Below the pieces are notes generated by a model. That model was given only the letters and a program-made list of their open reading frames with translations, searched no databases and was not told where the DNA came from. From assembly GCF_003097235.1 (NCBI RefSeq), contig NZ_QEQQ01000026.1:1-64000 (forward strand): DNA of 64,000 nucleotides. The letters are read 5' to 3'. Source of the DNA: Pseudomonas sp. CC120222-01a. GTDB lineage: Bacteria > Pseudomonadota > Gammaproteobacteria > Pseudomonadales > Pseudomonadaceae. Made by a program: the position numbers and the translations under genes. Shown piece by piece: positions 24,324-32,014 of the stretch; within the stretch, counting starts at the first letter, position 1; the number at the start of each line of letters is the position of its first letter.

Positions 24324-25409
24324 ATGAAACGCCACGTTATCGCCGCACTGGCCCTGGCCCTCTGCGCCAGCCAGGCCCAGGCCGACCAGCCCACCCTGCG
24401 CCTGTACAACTGGGCTGATTACTTTGCCGAAGACACCCTCAAGCAATTCACTGCCGAAACCGGTATCCAGGTGATCTACGACGTGATGGACGGCAGCGAG
24501 GTACTCGAAGCCAAGTTGATGTCCGGGCGCAGTGGCTACGACCTGGTGTTCCCCGGAGACACCGTGGCTGAACGACTGATGCGTGCCGGCAGCCTGCAGC
24601 CACTCGACCACAGCCGCCTGGAGGCCCTCGACGACATCGAGCCCGGCCTGCGCAAGCTGCACGCCCAGTATCCGAAAGCCAGCCAGGCGACCGTGCCCTA
24701 CACCTGGGGCACCATCGGCCTGACCGCGAATGCCGAGAAAATCCGCCAGCGCATGCCCGATGCGCCGCTGGACAACCTCGACCTGCTGTTCAAGCCGGAG
24801 CTGGCGGCCAAGTTCGCCGATTGCGGCATCTCGGTCATCGACTCGCCTGACGAAGTGCTGGCCGTGGTGCTCCATTACCTGGGCCGCGAACCGCGCAGCG
24901 CCAAGCGTGAAGACCTGGCGGCCGCCAGCGAACTGCTCAAGGCGGTACGCCCGTACATCCGCAAGTTCCAGTCGCAACCGGTGACCGAGCTGGTCAACGA
25001 GAACCTGTGCCTGTCGCTTGGCTACAGCGGCGACGTGATCCAGGCCCAGCGCGCCGCCGACGCTGCCGGCAAGCACCTCGACTTCCAGTACCGCGTACCG
25101 CGCCAGGGCACCACGGTATGGATGGACACCATGGCCATACCGGCGGATGCCCAGCACCCGGAATACGCCTATCGTTTCATCAACTTCGTCATGCGCCCGG
25201 CGAACATGGCTGCCATCAGCAACTTCACCGGCTACCCCACGGCCAGCGCCAAGGCACGCCAGGCGGTGGACCCGCGCATGCGCGACAATCCCGACATCTA
25301 CCTCGACGAAGCCACCTACGCCCGGCTGATCCCGGGCCGGGACATTCCACAGGCCGACATGCGAGCGCGCATGCGCGTGTGGACCCGCTTCAAGACTGCA
25401 CAGGACTGA
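24324..25409 (+). CDS. Periplasmic polyamine-binding protein (PotF/SpuD type)
   Basis: A 361-residue extracellular solute-binding protein with an N-terminal Sec signal (MKRHVIAALALALCASQAQA, cleavage before D22) and PotF-like motifs LYNWADYFAEDTLKQF, GYDLVFPGD, PYTWGTIGLTANAEKI and TVWMDTMAIPADA. Family members bind putrescine, spermidine or agmatine and feed an ABC importer. No permease or ATPase is present nearby, so it must pair with a transporter encoded elsewhere or act as a sensor. It lies 2 nt after aguB and 3 nt before the second deiminase, clearly one operon. Confidence 0.88.
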   Translation: MKRHVIAALALALCASQAQADQPTLRLYNWADYFAEDTLKQFTAETGIQVIYDVMDGSEVLEAKLMSGRSGYDLVFPGDTVAERLMRAGSLQPLDHSRLEALDDIEPGLRKLHAQYPKASQATVPYTWGTIGLTANAEKIRQRMPDAPLDNLDLLFKPELAAKFADCGISVIDSPDEVLAVVLHYLGREPRSAKREDLAAASELLKAVRPYIRKFQSQPVTELVNENLCLSLGYSGDVIQAQRAADAAGKHLDFQYRVPRQGTTVWMDTMAIPADAQHPEYAYRFINFVMRPANMAAISNFTGYPTASAKARQAVDPRMRDNPDIYLDEATYARLIPGRDIPQADMRARMRVWTRFKTAQD

Positions 25410-25412
25410 CCC

Positions 25413-26522
25413 ATGCCCAGCCGTAGAACCTTCCTGCAACTTTCACTGGTCACAGGCGTCGGTGCCAGCCTTGGCCTGCCGCTGGGCCTGGCCCGCGCCG
25501 AGGAGCCCGGGCGCTGGTTCATGCCCGACGAAGGCGAACCACAGCAGCGCGCGTTCATCGCCTTCGGTGCCCAGAAAGCCATCTGGGAGGACTTCACTGC
25601 CGACGTGCAAGCCGCCTTGGGCCGTATCGCCCAGGCCATCGCCCGCTATCAGCCAGTGACCGTGTTCTGCCGCCCCGGCGAACGCGAACTGGCCGAGCGG
25701 CACTGCGCCAGCCACAACACCTCCTTTGTCGAATGCAATCTGGACGACATCTGGATGCGCGACATCGGCGCCAACTTCGTCGTCGACGACGATGGCGCCC
25801 TCGCTGCGGTGGATTTCAACTTCAACGGCTGGGGCAACAAGCAACGCCACCAGAACGACGCGCAGCTGGCCAAGCGTGTGGCCACTCTGGCCAACGCCCG
25901 TTACCAGCGCAGCGAACTGGTGGGCGAAGGCGGTGCCATCGAGGTGGACGGCCACGGCACCGGCATCATGACCGAGAGCAGCTGGATCAATGCCAACCGC
26001 AACCCGGACTGGAGCAAGGCCGACGTCGAGGCCGAACTCAAGGCACGCCTGGGGTTGAGCAAGGTCATCTGGCTGCCAGGCATCGCCGGGGAAGACATCA
26101 CCGACGGGCATGTGGACTTCTATGCCCGCTTCGTCCGCCCGGGGGTAGTGATCGCCAACCTGGACAACGACCCGGACTCCTATGACCACGCGGTGACCCG
26201 CAAGCACCTGGAGATACTCAAGAAAGCCACCGATGCCGAAGGCAGGCGCCTGCAGGTGCATGTGGTATCGCCGCCCATGCGCGGGCGGCGCAACAGGTTC
26301 AGCCGAGGCAATGACGACTTTGCGGCGGGGTACATCAACTACTTCGTGATCAACGGCGCGATCATCGCACCGCAGTTCGGGGATGCGCAGGCCGATGAAA
26401 AAGCCCGGGCGCTACTGGCCGTGTTGTACCCAGGGCGGGATATCGTGCAGCTGGACATCGATGCGATTGCGGCGGGTGGCGGGGGAATTCATTGTGTGAC
26501 CCACCAGTGCCCGGCTGTTTGA
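25413..26522 (+). CDS. Agmatine deiminase family protein with Tat signal
   Basis: A 369-residue paralogue of the first deiminase with an N-terminal twin-arginine-like leader: SRRTFLQLSLVTGVGASLG, hydrophobic core and ALARAEE-type cleavage region (GLARAEEP, around residue 29). Mature-domain motifs are all present: WMRDIGANFVV, GEGGAIEVDGHG, ITDGHVDFYARF and C-terminal GGGGIHCVTHQ. It therefore appears to be an intact enzyme exported to the periplasm, probably folded. Last gene of the agmatine operon. Possible role: converting external agmatine (or peptidyl arginine) before uptake. Whether Tat exports it is inferred from the leader only. Confidence 0.85.
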   Translation: MPSRRTFLQLSLVTGVGASLGLPLGLARAEEPGRWFMPDEGEPQQRAFIAFGAQKAIWEDFTADVQAALGRIAQAIARYQPVTVFCRPGERELAERHCASHNTSFVECNLDDIWMRDIGANFVVDDDGALAAVDFNFNGWGNKQRHQNDAQLAKRVATLANARYQRSELVGEGGAIEVDGHGTGIMTESSWINANRNPDWSKADVEAELKARLGLSKVIWLPGIAGEDITDGHVDFYARFVRPGVVIANLDNDPDSYDHAVTRKHLEILKKATDAEGRRLQVHVVSPPMRGRRNRFSRGNDDFAAGYINYFVINGAIIAPQFGDAQADEKARALLAVLYPGRDIVQLDIDAIAAGGGGIHCVTHQCPAV

Positions 26523-26560
26523 TCTGTGTTGCCTGCGGGGTGCCTGTCGAAAGGAATACA

Positions 26561-26612
26561 GCGCCTATGAGACCGAGCGCCGCCCGCGCGGCGCTCGGTC
26601 TCAAAGGCGCTG
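26561..26612. repeat. Perfect GC-rich palindromic repeat
   Basis: Two 15-nt arms, GAGACCGAGCGCCGC (26569-26583) and GCGGCGCTCGGTCTC (26588-26602), flank a 4-nt loop, with outer GCGCC / GGCGC extending the stem imperfectly. The right arm also occurs at 86-100. It lies between the convergent deiminase and PepSY genes and could also terminate transcription. Confidence 0.9.
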
Positions 26613-26638
26613 AAACACTCAAGGCGAACACCCAACCA

Positions 26639-26905
26639 TCAATCTTCGATCTCACTCTTGACCACCTTGCCAGTAACCGGGTCATGGTAGATCTCGACTT
26701 TCCTGCCCTCCTTGTCCAAGCCATAGATCTCATAACAGTTGCCTTTGGTGACCTTGAACTTCTTGATCGTGTAACCCTGCTCCTCGAGCTGGGCCTGGAA
26801 CTTGTCCGGGTCTTGCCAGGTACTTCTGTCGGCGCTGGTGCATTGGGTGGCGGCGAAGGTGGCGTCGCTGGCAATGGAGAGTGCGAGGGCAACGAGAATA
26901 CGCAT
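26639..26905 (-). CDS. Small exported PepSY-domain protein
   Basis: An 88-residue protein with an N-terminal signal sequence (MRILVALALSIASDATFAAT, cleavage about residue 20) and a C-terminal PepSY-like repeat: EEQGYTIKKFKVTKGNCYEI then VEIYHDPVTGKVVKSEIED. PepSY proteins are usually periplasmic and proposed to regulate peptidases or sense redox/metal. Start 26905 (ATG) is preceded by TTGGAGCTTATCGCC; the frame runs upstream to 27064 without signal-like sequence. Monocistronic. Function unknown. Confidence 0.75.
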   Translation of the reverse strand: MRILVALALSIASDATFAATQCTSADRSTWQDPDKFQAQLEEQGYTIKKFKVTKGNCYEIYGLDKEGRKVEIYHDPVTGKVVKSEIED

Positions 26906-27082
26906 GGCGATAAGCTCCAATCTGATGAGAGGAACAGCACAGTGCGAGATGCAACCCATTGAGCGTAGCTCACAGCGGATTGATTGGCTTTTCACATCAA
27001 TCACAAAGAAAAACAAACTTAACAAATCAACCCAACCCGCCGATGCTGGCAGCACTACGCCCATTGCCCGGAGAACAACAAC

Positions 27083-28261
27083 ATGAACGACGTGGTCATC
27101 GTCGCCGCAACCCGTACCGCCATCGGCAGCTTCCAGGGTGCCCTGGCCAATGTGCCGGCCGTCGACCTCGGTGCAGCAGTGATCAGGCAGCTGCTGGGGC
27201 AGACCCGGCTGGACCCGGCCCAGGTCGATGAAGTGATCCTCGGCCAGGTGCTCACCGCCGGTGCCGGGCAGAACCCGGCGCGCCAGGCCGCGATCAAGGC
27301 CGGCCTACCCTACAGCGTGCCGGCACTGACCCTGAACAAGGTCTGCGGTTCGGGCCTGAAGGCCCTGCACCTGGCGGCGCAGGCGATCCGTTGCGGTGAC
27401 GCCGAGGTGGTGATCGCCGGTGGCCAGGAGAACATGAGCCTGGCCCCCTATGTGATGCCATCTGCCCGCACCGGCCAGCGCATGGGCCATGGCCAGCTGA
27501 TCGACAGCATGATCACTGACGGCCTGTGGGATGCCTTCAACGACTACCACATGGGCATCACCGCCGAGAACCTGGTGGACAAATACGGCCTCAGCCGTGA
27601 GCAGCAGGACGCCTTCGCCGCCGAGTCACAGCGCAAGGCCGTGGCGGCGATCGAAGCAGGCCGCTTCAAGGACGAGATCACCCCGATCGTGATGCCGCAG
27701 AAAAAAGGCGAGCCGAAAGTCTTCGACCGTGATGAACAACCCCGCCCGGACACCACCGCCGAGTCGCTGGCCAAGCTGCGCCCGGCCTTCAAGAAGGACG
27801 GCAGCGTCACCGCCGGCAATGCCTCCAGCCTCAACGACGGCGCCGCCGCGGTGCTGCTGATGAGCGCCAGCAAAGCCAAGGCCCTGGGGCTGCCGGTGCT
27901 GGCGAAGATTGCCGGTTATGCCAGTGCCGGCGTGGACCCGGCGATCATGGGCATCGGCCCGGTATCGGCGACCCAGCGCTGCCTGGACAAGGCGGGCTGG
28001 CAGCTGGCCGACCTTGACCTGATCGAAGCCAACGAGGCCTTTGCCGCGCAGGCACTGGCGGTGGGCAAGGCGCTGGAGTGGGATGCCAGCAAGGTCAACG
28101 TCAATGGCGGCGCGATTGCCCTGGGGCACCCGATCGGTGCTTCCGGGTGCCGCGTGCTGGTGACCTTGCTGCACGAAATGATCAAGCGGGATGCGAGGAA
28201 GGGGCTGGCCACCTTGTGCATTGGTGGTGGCCAAGGGGTCGCACTGGCGATCGAGCGTTGA
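27083..28261 (+). CDS. Acetyl-CoA acetyltransferase (thiolase)
   Basis: A 392-residue thiolase II. The acylated cysteine is C88 in KVCGSGLKALHL; the C-terminal active site has ALGHPIGASGCRV (histidine) and LCIGGGQGVAL (second cysteine). The reaction interconverts two acetyl-CoA and acetoacetyl-CoA; atoB/phbA-type. In this neighbourhood it could use acetoacetate-derived acetoacetyl-CoA from homogentisate or leucine breakdown. ATG 27083 follows GGAGAACAACAAC. It ends directly against the stop of the convergent MetE-like gene (no gap), so shared termination is likely. Confidence 0.93.
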   Translation: MNDVVIVAATRTAIGSFQGALANVPAVDLGAAVIRQLLGQTRLDPAQVDEVILGQVLTAGAGQNPARQAAIKAGLPYSVPALTLNKVCGSGLKALHLAAQAIRCGDAEVVIAGGQENMSLAPYVMPSARTGQRMGHGQLIDSMITDGLWDAFNDYHMGITAENLVDKYGLSREQQDAFAAESQRKAVAAIEAGRFKDEITPIVMPQKKGEPKVFDRDEQPRPDTTAESLAKLRPAFKKDGSVTAGNASSLNDGAAAVLLMSASKAKALGLPVLAKIAGYASAGVDPAIMGIGPVSATQRCLDKAGWQLADLDLIEANEAFAAQALAVGKALEWDASKVNVNGGAIALGHPIGASGCRVLVTLLHEMIKRDARKGLATLCIGGGQGVALAIER

Positions 28262-29071
28262 TCAGGCGGTAGCGCGCAACTCGCGGGCAGCCGCTTCGTT
28301 GACGGCCCTGGCCAGCAGCGCGGCTTCCTGGCACTTGTGCACAGCCTGCTCCACCGGGCTGTGCAGTAACGGGCAGGCTGTGGCCAGCCACAGCCGATCG
28401 CCCAGACGGTCATGGGCATCGCGCAGCAGCTCCAGGGTATTTTCCAGGTCGCAGGGCGAGGCGTTGCGGCCGTCGACCAGGCCGAGCGACAGCACCTTGT
28501 AGGCCGGTAGCCGGTCGAGGATGGTCTGGTACTGCTCGGGGGCCTGCACCAGGTCGACGTGCAAGCCATCGACCGGCAGGCTGACGGCCAGGCCGAGGTT
28601 GCCTTCCAGGCCACCAAGGTAGGTGGCGATCAGCTTCTTCAACGGTGCACGCTGAAGGATGTTGTAGACCCGTTCGAAAGCGTTTTTCCAATCCTGCGGC
28701 AGTTCCTGGGCCAGGATCGGCTCATCGATCTGCACCCATTCGGCCCCCAGGGCAGCCAGACGGTTCAGGCCCAGGTCATACAGCGGCAGCAGGTGTTCCA
28801 GCTCGTCGAGGTCGGCGTTGCCATTGCTGGCCTGCCACAGATAGGTCAAAGGGCCGATCACCACCGGTTTGACTGCATGGCCCAAAGCCTTGGCTTCGGT
28901 CACTTCGTCGAACAGTTGCTCCCAGCATTGGGCAAACGGCTGGTCGCACCAGGCGAAATCACCCACTGGCAGCAGCTCGATGCCGGCGTCTTTCTGCACT
29001 TGCCAGTGGCGGGCACGCAGCTCGCGGTCACTGCCAAAGCGTGGAAAGCCCAGGTTGTGTGCCAGTGCCAT
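28262..29071 (-). CDS. Truncated MetE-like protein, N-terminal domain only
   Basis: A 269-residue protein homologous only to the N-terminal barrel of cobalamin-independent methionine synthase (MetE, about 760 residues). It starts MALAHNLGFPRFGSDRELRA, as MetE does, but about 25 residues are missing after FGSD, and about 60-70 more between FAWCDQPFAQ and CWEQLFDEV; the C-terminal catalytic domain with the zinc ligands is absent. Remaining motifs include AKALGHAVKPVVIGPLTYLW, EWVQIDEPILAQELPQDW, GLPVDGL-type SLPVDGLHVDLV and KVLSLGLVDGRN. The frame is intact and codon use is normal, so this looks like a maintained gene rather than debris. It cannot make methionine as ordinary MetE does. It faces the MetF-MetV-like gene. 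Confidence 0.8.
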   Translation of the reverse strand: MALAHNLGFPRFGSDRELRARHWQVQKDAGIELLPVGDFAWCDQPFAQCWEQLFDEVTEAKALGHAVKPVVIGPLTYLWQASNGNADLDELEHLLPLYDLGLNRLAALGAEWVQIDEPILAQELPQDWKNAFERVYNILQRAPLKKLIATYLGGLEGNLGLAVSLPVDGLHVDLVQAPEQYQTILDRLPAYKVLSLGLVDGRNASPCDLENTLELLRDAHDRLGDRLWLATACPLLHSPVEQAVHKCQEAALLARAVNEAAARELRATA

Positions 29072-29140
29072 GTCTTGTCCCTCAGAGTTCTGAAAATGAG
29101 TACCGAAATGAATGAGGGGATTTTCCGGCCCGCGAGCACC

Positions 29141-29173
29141 TGAGACAAACTCATTAAATTTGAGATGAACTCA
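29141..29173. promoter_or_regulatory. Tandem MetR-like operators
   Basis: Two copies of the form TGAG-N5-CTCA: TGAGACAAACTCA (29141-29153) and TGAGATGAACTCA (29161-29173), spaced exactly 20 bp start to start, between the divergent MetE-like and MetF-MetV-like genes. The geometry (4-5-4) equals the MetR consensus TGAA-N5-TTCA with one base changed in each arm. A LysR-type regulator such as MetR is the likely binder. Confidence 0.7.
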
Positions 29174-29300
29174 AGAAATGCTCATGATGCCCATGAACCT
29201 GAATGTCTTGTTCAGAGCAGCAGCCTACGTATTGAGACATGAGCCCGACCGATAACCTGCCGCACAATGCCAACCTGAATACTCCAGGTGCCCTCGAGCC

Positions 29301-30788
29301 ATGAGTCTGCTGAAAGCCGCGCTGCGCGAAAAACACTTCGTCTGCGTCATGGAATTCGTCCCCAAGCCCTCGGCGGAACGCTTCGCCGCAATGGAGGCGA
29401 TCATGGCCCGCGGGCAGTTGTGCGGCTGGCCCATGACCGTCGCCATCGGCGACCGCGTGGGCAGCCCGCTGGACATGTCGCCGCTGGACGCCCTCGCCTC
29501 TTTCAACACGCCACTTCCCGCCTTGCCGCATTTCTCCGGCAAGGACCGCGAACGCCATCATCTGTTGGCTCAGTTACAACGCATGGACGCCGCCGGCCTC
29601 GATCAGTTGCTGCTGCTAACCGGCGACCGCCTGCCCGGCCACCAGCCCGGTGAACGCCCGGTGCGCTACCTGGAGTCGGTCGCGGCCTTGCTGATTGCCC
29701 GCCAGGCCTGCCCGCACTGGTTGCTCGGCGCGGCACTGAACCCGTTCAAGTACCACGAGGAGGAAGGCGGCGCACAGTACTTCAAGGCCGAGAAGAAACT
29801 CGCCGCCGGCGCCGACTTCCTTACCCTGCAACTGGGCTTCGATGCCAGCAAGCACCAGGAAGCCATGCACTGGATGCAGCGCCAGGCCTCGCCCAAACCG
29901 ATGCTGGCCTGCCTGATGAGCCTGACCCACGGCCGCGCGACGATGCTCGAGCATGTGGCAGGGGTAACCGTCTCGCCTTCGATGTGCGACCTGCTCGAAG
30001 CCGAAAGCAAGGTGTCCAAGGCTTTCGCCCAGGCGCGCAGCGTCGACCGCCTGGCCTTGCAGATCATCGGTGTAAAGCTGATGGGGTATGCAGGCGTGCA
30101 CCTGTCGGGAATTCACGAACTCAAGCAGCTGCTGGCACTGGAAGAGCGCCTGGAACACTGGCAAGCGCAGATCCATTCGCTGGAGCACTGGGCGCCCGCC
30201 TGGGCCGACAGCTGGCAGATGCCAGGCCTGCCCATCGTGGCTTTCCATCCGCCACAGGGCAACTGGCGCCAAGGTGAATCGACCGTCAGCGCCTCAGCCA
30301 AGGAGAAAGTCCGCTATCACCTGTTGCACAGCGCCCATTCGCTACTGTTCAGCCGCACCAACTGGCTCAGCAAGGCGTTCGGCTGGGTCGTGCGCCAGCC
30401 ACTGTGGGTAACCAAACGTGGGGCCCGGGTGCTGCACGGGCTGGAACGGGCGGTCAAACGCCCGTTGATTGGCTGCGACACCTGCGGCCGCTGCCGCCTG
30501 GAAGACACCCTCTACACCTGCCCGGAAACCTGCCCCAAAGGCCTGGCCAACGGCCCTTGCGGTGGCACCGCGCTGAACCGCTGCGAGTTTGGCGACCGCG
30601 AGTGCATCCACAGCGTCAAGTACCGCACCGCCAAGGCCGTGCGGCAAACCGCCGTGCTCACTGAGCGACTGATCCCGTGCATCGAGGTCGAGACACGCCA
30701 CCGCAGCTCCTGGCCGCAGTGGTTCGAGACTCAGCCGCCGCGCCAACTCAGCCCGCAGCCAGCGCCTCGAACCCAGCCCGAATCTTAG
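29301..30788 (+). CDS. MetF-MetV fusion: methylenetetrahydrofolate reductase-like with C-terminal zinc domain
   Basis: A 495-residue protein. Residues 1 to about 290 form a MetF-like barrel (FVCVMEFVPKPSAERFAAME, LLLLTGDRLPGHQPGE, LLGAALNPFKYHEEEGGAQY, KLAAGADFLTLQLGFDA). Residues about 395-445 are the MTHFR_C/MetV cysteine domain: GCDTCGRCRL, CPETCPKGLANGPCGG and NRCEFGDRECIH, a likely metal or iron-sulfur cluster site. A housekeeping MetF would be shorter and lack this tail; fused MetF-MetV proteins occur in one-carbon pathways of anaerobes and some proteobacteria. ATG 29301. It is divergent from the MetE fragment, sharing the tandem operator. Expected to reduce methylene-THF or act on a related C1 carrier; actual substrate unknown. 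Confidence 0.8.
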   Translation: MSLLKAALREKHFVCVMEFVPKPSAERFAAMEAIMARGQLCGWPMTVAIGDRVGSPLDMSPLDALASFNTPLPALPHFSGKDRERHHLLAQLQRMDAAGLDQLLLLTGDRLPGHQPGERPVRYLESVAALLIARQACPHWLLGAALNPFKYHEEEGGAQYFKAEKKLAAGADFLTLQLGFDASKHQEAMHWMQRQASPKPMLACLMSLTHGRATMLEHVAGVTVSPSMCDLLEAESKVSKAFAQARSVDRLALQIIGVKLMGYAGVHLSGIHELKQLLALEERLEHWQAQIHSLEHWAPAWADSWQMPGLPIVAFHPPQGNWRQGESTVSASAKEKVRYHLLHSAHSLLFSRTNWLSKAFGWVVRQPLWVTKRGARVLHGLERAVKRPLIGCDTCGRCRLEDTLYTCPETCPKGLANGPCGGTALNRCEFGDRECIHSVKYRTAKAVRQTAVLTERLIPCIEVETRHRSSWPQWFETQPPRQLSPQPAPRTQPES

Positions 30789-31725
30789 CTTCGGGCAGTT
30801 CATCTGCGATGAACACCATCACGCTCTCGCGCTGCTCGCCTGCCGCCCATTCGGCATCCCAGTCGAAGCCATAGAGCTTGAGCACGCCCTGGAACACCAG
30901 GCGACGCTCCTCGCCAGCGATGTTCAGCACGCCTTTGTAGCGCAGCAGCTGCTTGCCGTGCTCTTCCAGCAATTCGTTCATGAAGTCGCTGAGGCGGTCG
31001 ATGTCCAGTGCGGTCTCGGTACGCAACACCAGGGTGGAAATCCGGTCCGGCGTGGCCGGCTTGAGCACCGGGCGCAGGCTTGGCTTGAGGTTGGCGCCCA
31101 GGTCCGGGTTCAGGTTGAAACCGCGCACATCGAGCAGCTCGGCGAGGTCGATGCGGCCATGTTCGACCACTCGGATCGCCGCCCTTCCATTGATCCGCGC
31201 CAGGCGCTCGCGCAGGGCCTCAACTGCAGCCGGTTCGACCAGGTCGGTCTTGCTCAGCAGCAGGCGATCGGCAAAACCGACCTGGGCCTGGGCGATGGTC
31301 TGGGTCAGGTGCACCTCGGCGTGGGCAGCATCGACCAAGGTGATGATGCCGTCGAGGATGTAGCGATCGCGCAGTTCTTCATCGATGAAAAAGGTCTGCG
31401 CCACGGGTGCCGGGTCAGCCAGGCCGGTGCATTCGATCACCAGGCGGTCGAAGGTGATCTCGCCAGCGTCCAGGCGCTCGAGCAGCAGGTACAGGGCACG
31501 GGTCAGGTCGCCGTGGATGCTGCAGCACACGCAGCCATTGGCCAGGGTCATGACCTGTACTGGCTCGTCGCCAAGCAACTGGCTGTCGATGCCGGCCTCG
31601 CTGAACTCGTTCTCGATCACGGCGATCTTCAGGCCGTGTTCAGCCTTGAGCATGTGCTTGAGCAGCGTGGTCTTGCCGGCACCGAGAAAGCCGGTCAGGA
31701 CGGTAACGGGAATGGGCGTCTGCAC
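30748..31725 (-). CDS. yjiA: G3E-family GTPase YjiA (CobW-like)
   Basis: A 325-residue metallochaperone-type GTPase. Walker A is GFLGAGKTT (12-20), the metal-binding CxCC motif is C65-V-C-C68 in LANGCVCCS, ECTGLADPAPV is the switch region and SKTD the guanine-specificity motif; the CobW C-terminal domain follows. The start is GTG 31725, with AGGAGA about 8 nt upstream. YjiA binds zinc, cobalt or nickel and accompanies YbdD/YjiX and CstA. It overlaps the end of the MetF-MetV gene by 41 nt on the opposite strand. Confidence 0.92.
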   Translation of the reverse strand: MQTPIPVTVLTGFLGAGKTTLLKHMLKAEHGLKIAVIENEFSEAGIDSQLLGDEPVQVMTLANGCVCCSIHGDLTRALYLLLERLDAGEITFDRLVIECTGLADPAPVAQTFFIDEELRDRYILDGIITLVDAAHAEVHLTQTIAQAQVGFADRLLLSKTDLVEPAAVEALRERLARINGRAAIRVVEHGRIDLAELLDVRGFNLNPDLGANLKPSLRPVLKPATPDRISTLVLRTETALDIDRLSDFMNELLEEHGKQLLRYKGVLNIAGEERRLVFQGVLKLYGFDWDAEWAAGEQRESVMVFIADELPEAKIRAGFEALAAG

Positions 31726-31753
31726 GCAAAAATCTCCTGAAGCTGAAAAAGAT

Positions 31754-31783
31754 TGTGGGAGGCCGGTTGCCCGGCCTCCCACA
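31754..31783. repeat. Perfect hairpin between ybdD and yjiA
   Basis: Arms TGTGGGAGGCCGG (31754-31766) and CCGGCCTCCCACA (31771-31783) with loop TTGC. No T run follows, so it resembles a REP-derived stem or RNA-processing/attenuation hairpin inside the cstA operon rather than a full terminator. Confidence 0.8.
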
Positions 31784-31803
31784 GGTTCACGCAAGATGCA
31801 GGT

Positions 31804-32001
31804 TCAACAGCACTTGGGCCCGGACTTGCCACCGTACCGTGCTTCCTGACGTTCGCGGAAGAACGCCTCGTACGTCATCACCGGCTTGTCCGGGTGCTTG
31901 TTGCGCATGTGCTCGACGTAGTTGTCGTAGTCGGGCATGCCGACCATCAGGCGGGCTGCCTGCCCCAGGTACTTACCCAGTCGACCCAGGTCGTTGAACA
32001 T
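31804..32001 (-). CDS. ybdD: YbdD/YjiX family protein
   Basis: A 65-residue protein with the family signature MVGMPDYDNYVEHMRNKHPD and PVMTYEAFFRERQEARYGG, ending in CC. YbdD (YjiX) is encoded next to CstA/BtsT in many bacteria and is needed for full pyruvate transporter activity. ATG 32001 (MFNDLGRLGKYLG) follows GAGAGGACTGCAGTG, 13 nt after cstA. Operon order cstA-ybdD-yjiA. Confidence 0.92.
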   Translation of the reverse strand: MFNDLGRLGKYLGQAARLMVGMPDYDNYVEHMRNKHPDKPVMTYEAFFRERQEARYGGKSGPKCC

Positions 32002-32014
32002 CACTGCAGTCCTC

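Noticed and set aside
28262..29071. Calling the MetE fragment a pseudogene
   Set aside because: The frame is intact, the deletions are in frame, start and stop are normal and a symmetrical divergent promoter is present; kept as a CDS with caution.
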